NCBI RefSeq assembly: GCF_000442645.1
Contig: NC_021915.1
Coordinates: 2,604,001-2,668,000 of the forward strand
DNA length: 64,000 bases
Direction of reading: 5' to 3'
From: Corynebacterium maris DSM 45190
GTDB lineage: Bacteria; Actinomycetota; Actinomycetes; Mycobacteriales; Mycobacteriaceae
A program made the position numbers and the translations under genes. Numbering within the stretch: the first letter of the stretch is position 1; every line of letters begins with the position of its first letter. The notes beneath the pieces were generated by a model that was given only the letters and a program-made list of their open reading frames with translations, ran no database searches and was not told the DNA's origin. Positions 17,781 through 25,514 of the stretch are shown in pieces.

Positions 17781-18782
17781 TTAGGTCGCCAGCGCCGGAA
17801 CGACGTACACCGCCACCACGATGGTCAGCACCCAGACGACGGCCAGGATCTGCAGCACCCGGTCAGAGAGCGCGATCTCGTCGGGTGCGCCGCCGTCGCC
17901 GCGGTCGATGGTGGCGGCAAAGCGCAGGATCGCGATGATGAACGGCACCATGGAAATCTGGTACCAGATCGCGGCGGCGCCGCCGACGCTGTTGGACAGC
18001 TCAAACGCCCACAGGCAGTAGAAGATGACCACGCCGCCGCCGGCGATCGTCCAGACGAAACGCAGGTAGGTGTCGGTGTAGCCTTCGAGCGACTTACGGA
18101 TGTTCGCGCCGGTGTTCTTGGCCAGCAGGTATTCCGCGTAGCGCTTTCCGGAGGCCATGAACAGCGAGCCGAAGGCCGCGACCAGCAGGAACCATTGCGA
18201 CAACACGATGCCCGCGGCCACGCCGCCGGCCATGGCGCGCAGCATGAAGCCGGAGGAGACCAGGGCGATGTCGATCACCGGGATGTGCTTCCAGCCGAAG
18301 CAGTAGCCCAGCTGCAGTCCGATGTAGACCGCCACGACGATCGCCAGTCCGACGCCGGAGGAGGCCAGCAGCGACAGGCCGACGGCCAGGACGATCAGGG
18401 CCACCGACATGGCGTAGGCCAGGCCGATGGGCAGCATGCCGGAGGCGATCGGGCGGAAGCGCTTGGTCGGGTGCTCCCGGTCGGCGTCGACGTCGCGGGC
18501 GTCGTTGACCAGGTAGATCGACGAGGCCGCCAGGCAGAAGACGACGAAGGCGAGCAGGACGTCCAGGGCGGTGCGCGCCGTGAACGCCTCTGCGCCGGCG
18601 GCCAGGGGGGCCGCCACGACCAGGACGTTTTTGACCCATTGCTTCGGACGCAGGGACTTGACCATCGCGTCCGGCAGGTTCTTCGGGGGCTGTCGTTTGC
18701 GAGTGTTGTCGATGCCCTCGGTGTGCGGTTCCGAGTGCAGGATGCCCGGCGTGTGTTCGGACGGGTAGGGCTGCTGGCTCAC
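17781..18782 (-). CDS. ubiA: Decaprenyl-phosphate phosphoribosyltransferase (UbiA family)
   Basis: A 333-residue UbiA-superfamily prenyltransferase with about nine transmembrane helices. A polar N-terminus of about 40 residues precedes them. The Mg-binding NDxxDxxxD motif is at 93-101 (NDARDVDAD), and a second Asp-rich loop lies near 225-235. It transfers 5-phosphoribosyl from PRPP to decaprenyl phosphate, the first step to decaprenylphosphoryl-arabinose, the arabinan donor used by AftB. The ATG overlaps the stop of the PAP2 gene by 4 nt, so it is translationally coupled within glfT2-PAP2-ubiA-aftB. Confidence 0.94.
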   Translation of the reverse strand: MSQQPYPSEHTPGILHSEPHTEGIDNTRKRQPPKNLPDAMVKSLRPKQWVKNVLVVAAPLAAGAEAFTARTALDVLLAFVVFCLAASSIYLVNDARDVDADREHPTKRFRPIASGMLPIGLAYAMSVALIVLAVGLSLLASSGVGLAIVVAVYIGLQLGYCFGWKHIPVIDIALVSSGFMLRAMAGGVAAGIVLSQWFLLVAAFGSLFMASGKRYAEYLLAKNTGANIRKSLEGYTDTYLRFVWTIAGGGVVIFYCLWAFELSNSVGGAAAIWYQISMVPFIIAILRFAATIDRGDGGAPDEIALSDRVLQILAVVWVLTIVVAVYVVPALAT

Positions 18783-19309
18783 CTGGTTCGCCTCTCAATC
18801 TCGTGGACTGCTCCCGCGGTGGCGGCGCCGATCGCCGCACCGACGATGGTGTCGGTCGGGTAGTGGACTCCAAGCACCGTGCGGGACACCATCATCACCG
18901 GGACGCCGACCAAGGGCCACGGGGACCCGGTCAGCCGCGCCAGCGACACCAGTGCGGCGGTGCTCGACGTCGAGTGCGAGGACGGGAACGACAGGGTCGA
19001 CGGGGTGCCGACCCCGACCGTGATGCGCGGGTCCACCGGCCGACGGCGGCGGACGATGCGTTTGATCACGACGGAAGCCGCGTGGGAGGTGAAGGCGGAG
19101 ACGCCCATCGCGACCCACTGGCGGCGACGACGCTTGTCGACGGCCGCGCCCGCCGCAGCCGTGCCCATCCAGCCGAGCGCGTGCTCGCCGAAGTACGACA
19201 GGCCGCGGGCGACCTGCTGCACCCGGGGGATCTCCAGGGCCACGCCCTGGATCCGGATCAAAGCGTCGACTTCGGCCTCGTTGAGCTTATGCAACGGGTC
19301 ACTGGGCAT
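18779..19309 (-). CDS. PAP2-family decaprenylphosphoryl-phosphoribose phosphatase
   Basis: A 176-residue PAP2 phosphatase. All three signature motifs are visible: KRIVRRRRP (about 82-90), SFPSSHS (about 110-116) and SRTVLGVHYPTD (about 142-153). It is the counterpart of Rv3807c, believed to remove the 5'-phosphate from decaprenylphosphoryl-5-phosphoribose made by UbiA, the gene that follows with a 4-nt overlap. Its start lies 11 nt inside the end of glfT2. Confidence 0.9.
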   Translation of the reverse strand: MPSDPLHKLNEAEVDALIRIQGVALEIPRVQQVARGLSYFGEHALGWMGTAAAGAAVDKRRRRQWVAMGVSAFTSHAASVVIKRIVRRRRPVDPRITVGVGTPSTLSFPSSHSTSSTAALVSLARLTGSPWPLVGVPVMMVSRTVLGVHYPTDTIVGAAIGAATAGAVHEIERRTR

Positions 19310-21254
19310 CGAAGACCTTCTTCCACTCCTCCCGGCTGGTCAGCCGGTCCTGCGCGGCGCGGTAGGTGGCGCGTAGCTCGTCGAAGTCGCGCTCGATCTC
19401 CTTGTGCAGCGCGGTCGTCTCGTCCCACAGCCGCTTGGCCAGGTCGCGGTCGCGCTTGCGGAAGGTCACTCCTGTGCCGCCGGCGGTGGTCACCGTGGCG
19501 GAGTCGACGCGCGCCAGCGTGAACCAGCGGGCTTCGCCGGCGGTGAGGTTCAGCTGCGGGACCTCGTGGTGGCGCCCGTCTTCCTTGCTCAGCAGGTGCT
19601 TCGCGGATTTCAGCAGCCAGGGGATCTTCTTGATTTTGCCCAGGCGGCCGCCGATGTCCGCGGTGGGCACGCCCGGGGCGCCGGAGGCGGCGGGCAGCTC
19701 GGCCGCGGATTCGATGACGCGGGCGTCGGAGTACTGCTGGCGGATCTTCTGGATCCGGGGCAGGGAGGTCTCCAGCACGTCGAAGAGCTGCTCGGGACCG
19801 GCGAGGAAGTCGCGCATGGCCTCGAGCTGGATCGCCAGGGTCGAGTATTCCATGCACATGATGTGCTTGAGCGTCGTCTTGCGCAGTGAGGCGATGATGC
19901 CGTCGACGTCGCCGTCGTGGTTGAGGGCGGCGACGATCAGGCGGTTGCGCAGGTGGAAATAGGCCTGCCAGTCGATGGCGTCGTCCTTGTCGGCCCAGGC
20001 CATGTGCCAGATGGCGGCGCCCGGCCAGGTCACCGTGGGGAATCCGGCCTTGCCGGCGCGCAGCGAGTACTCGGTGTCGTCCCACTTGATGAACAGCGGC
20101 AGCGGCTGACCCATCTGTTCCGCGACGACGCGGGGGAACAGGCACATCCACCAGCCGTTGTAGTCCACGTCGATGCGGCGGTGCAGCGCGCGGGAGTCGT
20201 AGACGTCCGGGCGCTTCTCGTCCTCCGGGCGACGCTTGTGGCCGAGGGGGTACTTGGCGAAGTCGTGGTCGTAGACCGAGTGCGGGGCGGCGCCCCACAT
20301 GAAGTCGTGGCCGTGGACCTGTTCGCCCATGGTGCGCAGCTGGGAGCGTTCCTGCAGGTTGAGCATTTGGCCGCCGACGATGATCGGACTCGCGGCGTAG
20401 CGGGCGGCCTGTACGGCGCGCAGGATCGAGTCCGGTTCGATGGCGATGTCGTCGTCCATGTACAGGATGTACGGGCTATTGGTCTCGGCGTCGGCGATGG
20501 CCTCGTACATGATGCGCGAGTAGCCGCCGGAGCCGCCGAGGTTGCCCTGGCGGAATTCCCGGAAGCGGTCGCCGAAGTGGGCGACGGCCTCGTCGTAGCC
20601 GGGGTGGTCGGCGGGGTGCTGGTTGCCTTGATCCGGCATGAGGACGGCGTCGATGAGTTCGTCGACGACCGGGTCGATCGCCAGTTCCGTGAGCGCGTTG
20701 ACGGCGTCGGCCGGGCGGTTGAAGGTGGGGATGCCCACGGTCACCCGCTTGTCGAAGGGGCCGACCGTGGAGCCGTCGGGCATCGTCTGCGCCGCCGGGG
20801 CGTGCGGGGCGCACCAGGCGGCCTCCGAGATGGTGGTCTCGGTTTCACAGGTGACGTCGAACCACAGCCAGCCGCCGTCCTCGAAGTTCTTCAGCTCCAG
20901 TGCAAACGTCGCCGTCTCGTCGGTGATCAGGCGCGACTCGACGGCCACGCGGGTGCCGTCGGACTTGGAGCGGTACACGGAGACGTTGGCGCTGCCGGCG
21001 ACCGTCAGGGTGAGCAGGACGGTGTCCAGCTGCGACCAGCGGCGCCAGTAGGAGGCGGGGAAAGCGTTGAAGTACGTCTGGAAGGACACCTCGGCGCCGG
21101 CGGGGACGGTGAGGGAGGAGCGGTCGCCCCAGTGGGCGCGGTCCTTGTTGTGGTCGGCCTCGATCAGATAGAGCATGCGCACGTCGTGCGGCTCACCGAT
21201 GCGAGGAAGGAGAATGCGCGAAAGCACCTCGGGAGCGGTGGTGGTGTCGGTCAC
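19299..21254 (-). CDS. glfT2: Galactofuranosyltransferase GlfT2
   Basis: A 651-residue polymerising galactofuranosyltransferase. An N-terminal beta-sandwich (about 1-160) precedes a GT-A domain. The nucleotide/metal site is the Asp-rich MDDD motif at 266-269. The catalytic acidic segment IKWDDTEY and the WHMAWADKDD loop follow about 100-150 residues later, and a helical C-terminal domain ends the protein. It builds the galactan chain with alternating 5- and 6-linked Galf from UDP-Galf supplied by Glf. The frame stays open upstream to 21356, but the extension is unlike GlfT2; GTG at 21254 with AAGGAAG 11 nt before it gives the normal length. First gene of the glfT2-PAP2-ubiA-aftB operon. Confidence 0.94.
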   Translation of the reverse strand: MTDTTTAPEVLSRILLPRIGEPHDVRMLYLIEADHNKDRAHWGDRSSLTVPAGAEVSFQTYFNAFPASYWRRWSQLDTVLLTLTVAGSANVSVYRSKSDGTRVAVESRLITDETATFALELKNFEDGGWLWFDVTCETETTISEAAWCAPHAPAAQTMPDGSTVGPFDKRVTVGIPTFNRPADAVNALTELAIDPVVDELIDAVLMPDQGNQHPADHPGYDEAVAHFGDRFREFRQGNLGGSGGYSRIMYEAIADAETNSPYILYMDDDIAIEPDSILRAVQAARYAASPIIVGGQMLNLQERSQLRTMGEQVHGHDFMWGAAPHSVYDHDFAKYPLGHKRRPEDEKRPDVYDSRALHRRIDVDYNGWWMCLFPRVVAEQMGQPLPLFIKWDDTEYSLRAGKAGFPTVTWPGAAIWHMAWADKDDAIDWQAYFHLRNRLIVAALNHDGDVDGIIASLRKTTLKHIMCMEYSTLAIQLEAMRDFLAGPEQLFDVLETSLPRIQKIRQQYSDARVIESAAELPAASGAPGVPTADIGGRLGKIKKIPWLLKSAKHLLSKEDGRHHEVPQLNLTAGEARWFTLARVDSATVTTAGGTGVTFRKRDRDLAKRLWDETTALHKEIERDFDELRATYRAAQDRLTSREEWKKVFDAQ

Positions 21255-21301
21255 GGTGGGAGCTACTTCCTTTCGGCCCTGGTGGACACTTCTGTCGACC
21301 C

Positions 21302-21307
21302 AGCGTA
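21302..21307 (-). promoter_or_regulatory. Candidate -10 box for the glfT2 operon
   Basis: A minus-strand TACGCT hexamer fits the corynebacterial TANNNT consensus and lies 48 nt before the GTG start of glfT2. There is no clear -35, which is usual in Corynebacterium. Confidence 0.4.
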
Positions 21308-21410
21308 ATGGGTGGCGGCGACAATCGAGAGCCGTACACGCCTGCGGCGCGCGCAACCCGGGCGAGATTCACGGCACTGCGGGGCTGGCTGGGACCTGCG
21401 ACACACCAAA

Positions 21411-21451
21411 CGCCGCCGTTCCCGGCACTCGAGGTGCGGGAAACGGCGGCG
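21411..21451 (-). terminator. Terminator after the 211-residue phosphatase-like gene
   Basis: A long GC-rich hairpin (arms CGCCGCCGTT.. and ..AACGGCGGCG) lies about 35 nt after the stop at 21485 and is followed on the minus strand by TTTGGTGTGT. It insulates the glfT2 operon from the upstream gene. Confidence 0.7.
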
Positions 21452-21484
21452 TGCGTCGATCCGGTACTGACCCGGCCCTGCCGG

Positions 21485-22120
21485 TTAAGCGGCCAGGGCG
21501 GCGCCGGAGGCGACCGGGACGTCCAGGTTCAGCAGCAGGGCCTGGACGCGGGCGCCGAGGTCGTCGGCGAGCTCGCGGGTCTGCTCCAGGGTCATGCCGT
21601 CGGTGCGCTGGAAGTCCCAGACGAAGGCGCGCAGGGCGTTGATGTCGTGAGTTTCGTTCGGCGTCAGGTAGACGACGGCGGCGACGGACTCGAGCGTGCG
21701 CTCGCCGCCGCGGTAGATCGCGGTGTCGCGCATGTCCACGCCGCGTTCGGCGGCCACGGACTCCATCTGGGAGTCGTGGACGTTTTCCGGGTGGGTGGCC
21801 GCAGACGCGGTCAGGACGGCGTCGCCGCCGAGACGGGACGCGATCGCGGCGGCGGCGTCGGCCAGCGCGCGGTTGCCACGGGAGACGAAGACGATGCGCT
21901 TGCGGGCGTCCGAGGCGACGCCCTCGTCGGCGCAGAGTGCCTCGATCTTTTCGACGGCTTCACGCTCGACGAAGATGGGGAGGAACTGCTCGACGGCGGC
22001 GGTGCGCTTGTGGGCCGCGTAGGTTTCGTCGACGATCAGGTCGATGGTCTCCGCGTCGACGGCATGGCCGTAACGGTTGTGCAGGTCGTGACGGATGGTC
22101 TTGAAAATGGTGGCGTTCAT
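21485..22120 (-). CDS. LMW-phosphatase/ArsC-like protein with degenerate active site and three-helix N-domain
   Basis: A 211-residue protein homologous along its length to the 208-residue protein at 23524-24150. Residues 1-60 form a helical domain (shared pattern DLHNRYG..D..TIDLIVDET). Residues 78-205 resemble the low-molecular-weight phosphatase / arsenate reductase fold. At the P-loop, where CX5R is expected, it has VFVSRGNRALAD: the nucleophile Cys is Ser and the Arg register is lost. Catalysis by the usual route is therefore unlikely. The ATG at 22120 has a perfect AAGGAGG 6 nt upstream; a longer frame to 22201 is rejected. Probably a binding or regulatory pseudoenzyme; role unknown. Confidence 0.72.
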   Translation of the reverse strand: MNATIFKTIRHDLHNRYGHAVDAETIDLIVDETYAAHKRTAAVEQFLPIFVEREAVEKIEALCADEGVASDARKRIVFVSRGNRALADAAAAIASRLGGDAVLTASAATHPENVHDSQMESVAAERGVDMRDTAIYRGGERTLESVAAVVYLTPNETHDINALRAFVWDFQRTDGMTLEQTRELADDLGARVQALLLNLDVPVASGAALAA

Positions 22121-22354
22121 GTCGCCCTCCTTGAAAAGTGTGGAGACCCTCGTTGAGTCTCGGATGGACTTGCTAGTTCTTCGGTTGTGGTGCGCAGGCA
22201 TTCCGACGACGTGATAAGGGACGTCGAGGGTGCGCGCTTAGCGGCCGTGAGCCCCGGAAGCGGGGCCAGGGTCCGGCGCCATAGTGATGACTTTGATGGG
22301 ATCTGCCCTCCTTATCTGCAAGTCGGGAACGTGATGACGGATCCAACTTTTGAA

Positions 22355-22398
22355 GTTAACCGTCAGGCCGTTCTTTGTTCACCTAGTGTTAACCTACC
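22355..22398 (+). promoter_or_regulatory. PHO-box-like 11-bp direct repeats, site A
   Basis: GTTCACCTAGT (22377-22387) is followed immediately by GTTAACCTACC (22388-22398). A further GTTAACCGTCA begins at 22355, exactly two 11-bp units upstream. Tandem 11-bp units with a GTT(C/A)ACC core are the form of operators bound by PhoP/PhoR-type OmpR-family regulators in actinobacteria. It lies 235 nt upstream of the 211-residue phosphatase-like gene (minus strand). Confidence 0.6.
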
Positions 22399-22515
22399 CG
22401 GGTAGGCAGATCCTGTCAACCGGAAGGGGTTGCACCCCTGCCACCGTTGAACTGGCGATATACCCGCGAGGGTCCTCACGTAGGGGGGGACCGGTGGAAC
22501 TGCCGGCCACCCGGA

Positions 22516-22559
22516 GTTAACTTAGGGTTAACCTTTGCTGCCAAGCATGACCCTACACT
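22516..22559 (+). promoter_or_regulatory. PHO-box-like repeats, site B, with a plus-strand -10 hexamer
   Basis: GTTAACTTAGG (22516-22526) and GTTAACCTTTG (22527-22537) form a second 11-bp direct-repeat pair. TACACT at 22554-22559 lies 16 nt downstream, which places the repeats over the -35 position of a plus-strand promoter, the usual geometry for activation by an OmpR-type regulator. The transcript would enter non-coding sequence. Confidence 0.55.
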
Positions 22560-22840
22560 TATGGCTTTGCGGCGGGCGGGAATCCGGAAAAAATTTCCCG
22601 CTCCCCCGCCCCCACCCCCGCAAGGCGCCCGGCAGGGACATCCAGCCCCGGCGACGTTGTTCGTCGCTGCGATGGCTCACCCCACCGCGGCGTGTGCGCC
22701 GGCGCGAACGCCCAGCTTCGCCAGCCGGCTGACCGGCGGGGCGGACGGATCATGCCAGCGATGCTCACAGCCAGCTCCCCTGTCAGTGCGCGGGGCGGGA
22801 GCCCCCGAACAGGAAGGGCAATCAACCCCAGCCTTGCGCC

Positions 22841-22885
22841 GTTTACCTACCGTTAACCTATCCGGGATTAAAGGACTGGTCAAAT
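22841..22885 (+). promoter_or_regulatory. PHO-box-like repeats, site C
   Basis: GTTTACCTACC (22841-22851) and GTTAACCTATC (22852-22862) form a third pair with an 11-bp period. A TCAAAT hexamer (22880-22885) lies 17 nt after it, the same geometry as site B. A plus-strand transcript from here would run antisense into the 3' end of the PAP2 gene. Confidence 0.5.
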
Positions 22886-22978
22886 TAAATGGCGGGGAAA
22901 GACCTGTTCGCTACCCGATAATGCCAGGTCGAGCCACGGGATCCAGTCACCGAAACCGTCGGCACACCCCGGCCACAG

Positions 22979-23452
22979 TTAGCAGTGCGCCACTTCGGGT
23001 GCACCTTGCCGGCGACCAAAGAATCGCCAGAGCAACCAGACCCCCGCCGCCACCGCGGCCCCGAGGACGTAGCCCGCCACCACGTCCGTGAACCAGTGGA
23101 CGCCCAGATAAAGCCGTGTCATCCCCGTGGCCGCCGCGAGCGCCCACAGCCCCGCCACCAGCCACGGGCGTCGCCCGGCCAGCAGCAAAGTCACCGCCAT
23201 GGCGAAAGCCGCCGCCCCCATGGCGTGCCCGGACGGCATGGCGGGGTTGTACTCGTAGATCAGCTGCAGCTCCAGGCCCGGACGCTCCCGGCCGATCACC
23301 GCTTTCAGCGCGTGACTGAGCAGGTTCGCCGACAACACCGCGACGGGCAGGTACAGCCACCGGGGTCGAGACCGGAACACGGCGACGCCCGCCACGGCCA
23401 GCGCATACAGCAGCACCACGGACGGGCGGGTCAGTTCGGTCAGCGCCCGCAC
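22979..23452 (-). CDS. PAP2-family phosphatase (start codon uncertain)
   Basis: A membrane PAP2 phosphatase with a complete active site: KAVIGRERP, PSGHAMG and TRLYLGVHWFTD, in about five hydrophobic helices. It may dephosphorylate a lipid phosphate or pyrophosphate. The first canonical start is GTG at 23452 (157 residues), which has no ribosome-binding site. Upstream, the frame stays open for 21 more codons (VIDAFILDLFLGVRAQWLTPP) that look like the normal first PAP2 helix. They are preceded by TGAGG just before a GTC-ATC at 23515-23510. The real start may thus be a non-standard codon. It follows the 208-residue gene by about 10 nt if so, suggesting one operon. Confidence 0.75.
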   Translation of the reverse strand: MRALTELTRPSVVLLYALAVAGVAVFRSRPRWLYLPVAVLSANLLSHALKAVIGRERPGLELQLIYEYNPAMPSGHAMGAAAFAMAVTLLLAGRRPWLVAGLWALAAATGMTRLYLGVHWFTDVVAGYVLGAAVAAGVWLLWRFFGRRQGAPEVAHC

Positions 23453-23523
23453 CGGGGGCGTGAGCCACTGGGCGCGGACGCCGAGGAAAAGATCCAGGAT
23501 GAAAGCGTCGATGACGCCTCAGT

Positions 23524-24150
23524 TTAGGCGACGCCCGCCAGCACCCCGAGCCGGTCCAGCAGTTCGCGGACCCGCCGCTCGATGTTGTCGGCGATCTCCC
23601 GGACTTTCATCTCCGATCGCCCGGCCGGGTCCGCCACCGGCCAGTACTCGTATCGGTCGCCGGGCAGATCCGGCGTCTCCTCCACCCCGAGCAGGACGAT
23701 GACGTCGCTGCGGTGGACGGTGCGCGCGATGATCTCCTTGTTGTACAGCCCTGCTTCGCTGATGCCCCGCTCGCGGAGCACCTTGAGCACGGATTCGGAG
23801 GGGTCGTCGTTGCCCTCGATCCCGACGGCGCGGACGAAGACCCGATCGCCCGCCAGGTGGTGTGCGTAAGCCGCGGCGAACTGGGAGCGCCCGGCGTTGC
23901 GCCCGGAGACGAACAGCACTTCCGGCCGGGGTTTGAGCCCGCCGACCACGCTCGTGACGGCCAGCTCCTCGAGCTTGTCAATGGTGGCGCGGCCCACGGT
24001 GACGGGCAAAAACGTCGTGACGGAGGCGGTGGCCTCTGCTTCGGCGGCGGTCTCGTCCAGGACCCGGTCGATGACGGCCGGGTCCAGCTGATCGTCGTAA
24101 GCGCGGTGAAGGTCTTCGCGGACAATGCGGTAACGGTTACGGTCAATCAT
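23524..24150 (-). CDS. LMW-phosphatase/ArsC-like protein lacking the catalytic cysteine
   Basis: A 208-residue protein with an N-terminal helical domain (about 1-60) and a low-molecular-weight protein phosphatase / arsenate-reductase-like domain (about 76-205). The P-loop reads VLFVSGRNAGRSQF, so it is normal except that Ser replaces the nucleophilic Cys. The distal general-acid loop is preserved (WPVADP near 168-174). This is the pattern of a substrate-trapping pseudophosphatase. It is paralogous to the 211-residue protein at 21485. AAGGAG lies 9 nt before the ATG at 24150, and a paired 11-bp repeat (site D) lies about 50-75 nt upstream. Biological role unknown. Confidence 0.8.
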   Translation of the reverse strand: MIDRNRYRIVREDLHRAYDDQLDPAVIDRVLDETAAEAEATASVTTFLPVTVGRATIDKLEELAVTSVVGGLKPRPEVLFVSGRNAGRSQFAAAYAHHLAGDRVFVRAVGIEGNDDPSESVLKVLRERGISEAGLYNKEIIARTVHRSDVIVLLGVEETPDLPGDRYEYWPVADPAGRSEMKVREIADNIERRVRELLDRLGVLAGVA

Positions 24151-24201
24151 GACGGGGGCTCCTTTTCCGATCCGGGGCGAGTCAGCCTGGCTTTCCCGCC
24201 C

Positions 24202-24223
24202 GTTAACCTGAAGTTAACTTTAC
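24202..24223 (+). promoter_or_regulatory. PHO-box-like repeats, site D
   Basis: GTTAACCTGAA (24202-24212) and GTTAACTTTAC (24213-24223) form the fourth pair with an 11-bp period. It lies 52 nt upstream of the ATG of the cysteine-less phosphatase-like gene at 24150, so it is well placed to control that gene and the PAP2 gene behind it. Confidence 0.6.
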
Positions 24224-24271
24224 TCCCCACACCGGCCGCCCCGCAAAGGTTTCCTCGCCGAAAAGGCACCG

Positions 24272-24303
24272 AAAAAGCCCCTCGCCGCACTGCGGGGAGG
24301 GGC
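24272..24303 (-). terminator. Rho-independent terminator after glf
   Basis: A 13-bp GC-rich stem (GCCCCTC.CCGCA with its complement) is followed on the minus strand by TTTTT, 14 nt after the glf stop. This is the most canonical terminator in the window. Confidence 0.9.
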
Positions 24304-24317
24304 CGGCGTCGGCGCGG

Positions 24318-25514
24318 CTAGTGCCCGCGCTCCTGCTCCAACGGAGCGCCTTCCACAAAGTGCGGCGTCAGGTGGTTGTCCACCATCATCAACGCCGACG
24401 CGATCGCCATGTGCATGTCCAGGTACTGGTACGTGCCCAGGCGGCCGCCGAACAGTACCTTGTTCTGCCGGGATTCCTCCGCCGCGCGCTGACGGTAGGA
24501 CTTGAGCATGTCCCGGTCCTCGGGCGTGTTGATCGGGTAGTACGGCTCGTCACCCTCCTGGTCCGCGAAGCGCGAGTACTCCTTCATGATCACGGTCTTG
24601 TCCTTCGGATACACGTCCTCGCGCTCCGGGTGGAAGTGGCGGAACTCGTGGATGCGGGTGTAGTCGACGTCCGCGTCGTTGTAGTTCATCACCGGCGTGC
24701 CCTGGAAATCACCGGTGTCCACCACCTCGGTGTCGAAGTCCAGGGTGCGCCAGCCCAGCGTGCCGTCGGCGTAGTCGAAGTAGCGGTCGAGCGGGCCGGT
24801 GTAGACGACCGGGGCGTCCGGCGAGGCCGCCCGCAGCTCGTCGCGGACGTCGAACCAGTCGGTGTTCAGGCGCACCTCGATGTTCGGATGCTCCGCCATG
24901 CGCCCCAGCCAGGCGGTGTAGCCGTCGACGGGCAGACCTTCGTAGGTGTCGTTGAAGTAGCGGTTGTTGAAGTTGTAGCGCACCGGCAGGCGCGTGATGT
25001 TGGCGGCGGGCAGGTTTTTGGGGTCGGTCTGCCACTGCTTGGCGGTGTAGTGCTTGATGAAGGCCTCGTAGAGGGGCTCGCCGATCAGCGAGATCGCCTT
25101 CTCCTCCAGGTTCTTCGCCTCCTTCGGGTCGCGGCCGCCCTTCTGCGACTCGATGAGTTCGCGCGCCTCGTCGGGCGAGTAGTAGCGGCCGAAGAACTGG
25201 TTGATCAGGCCCAGGCCCATCGGGAACTGGTAGGCGTTGCCGTCGTGCATGGCGAAGACGCGGTGCTGATAGTCGGTGAAGTCGGTGAATTCATTCACGT
25301 AGTCCCACACCCGCTTGTTGGAGGTGTGGAAGAGGTGGGCGCCGTACTTGTGGACCTCGATGCCGGTTTCCGGCTCGGCCTCGGAGTAGGCGTTGCCGCC
25401 GAGGTGCTCGCGGCGCTCGACGATGAGCACCTTTTTATCCAGCTGGCTGGCCAAGCGTTCCGCGACCGTGAGTCCAAAGAGACCGGAGCCGACGACGAAG
25501 AGATCGTAAGTCAT
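24318..25514 (-). CDS. glf: UDP-galactopyranose mutase
   Basis: A 398-residue flavoenzyme of the usual length. The N-terminal dinucleotide-binding motif GSGLFGLTVAERLA (about 8-21) is followed by ERREHLGGNAYSE. Conserved active-site elements of bacterial UGMs are present: the HKYGAHLFHTSN segment near 55-65, Arg/Tyr-rich TRLPVRYNFNNRYF near 170-185, and YPINTPEDRDMLKSYRQ near 330-345. It interconverts UDP-Galp and UDP-Galf, the donor for GlfT1/GlfT2 galactan synthesis. In mycobacteria glf and glfT2 are adjacent; here they are 3 kb apart. Confidence 0.96.
   Translation of the reverse strand: MTYDLFVVGSGLFGLTVAERLASQLDKKVLIVERREHLGGNAYSEAEPETGIEVHKYGAHLFHTSNKRVWDYVNEFTDFTDYQHRVFAMHDGNAYQFPMGLGLINQFFGRYYSPDEARELIESQKGGRDPKEAKNLEEKAISLIGEPLYEAFIKHYTAKQWQTDPKNLPAANITRLPVRYNFNNRYFNDTYEGLPVDGYTAWLGRMAEHPNIEVRLNTDWFDVRDELRAASPDAPVVYTGPLDRYFDYADGTLGWRTLDFDTEVVDTGDFQGTPVMNYNDADVDYTRIHEFRHFHPEREDVYPKDKTVIMKEYSRFADQEGDEPYYPINTPEDRDMLKSYRQRAAEESRQNKVLFGGRLGTYQYLDMHMAIASALMMVDNHLTPHFVEGAPLEQERGH

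Larger units (their letters stand above)
22121..22978. other. 858-nt non-coding regulatory region with three repeat-pair sites
   Basis: No credible protein gene is present: the open frames are Pro/Arg-rich, overlap one another and lack ribosome-binding sites. The region holds three of the four paired 11-bp GTTNACCTNNN repeats (annotated separately), a plus-strand TACACT hexamer placed correctly downstream of the second pair, and a purine-rich AAGGAGG (minus strand, about 22310) with no ATG or GTG at a useful distance. It may encode one or more short RNAs. Confidence 0.55.

Noticed and set aside
22447..23091. Possible 214-residue plus-strand protein in the 858-nt gap
   Set aside because: Pro/Arg-rich with poly-Pro runs, no ribosome-binding site, and it continues antisense into PAP2. 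Treated as non-coding.
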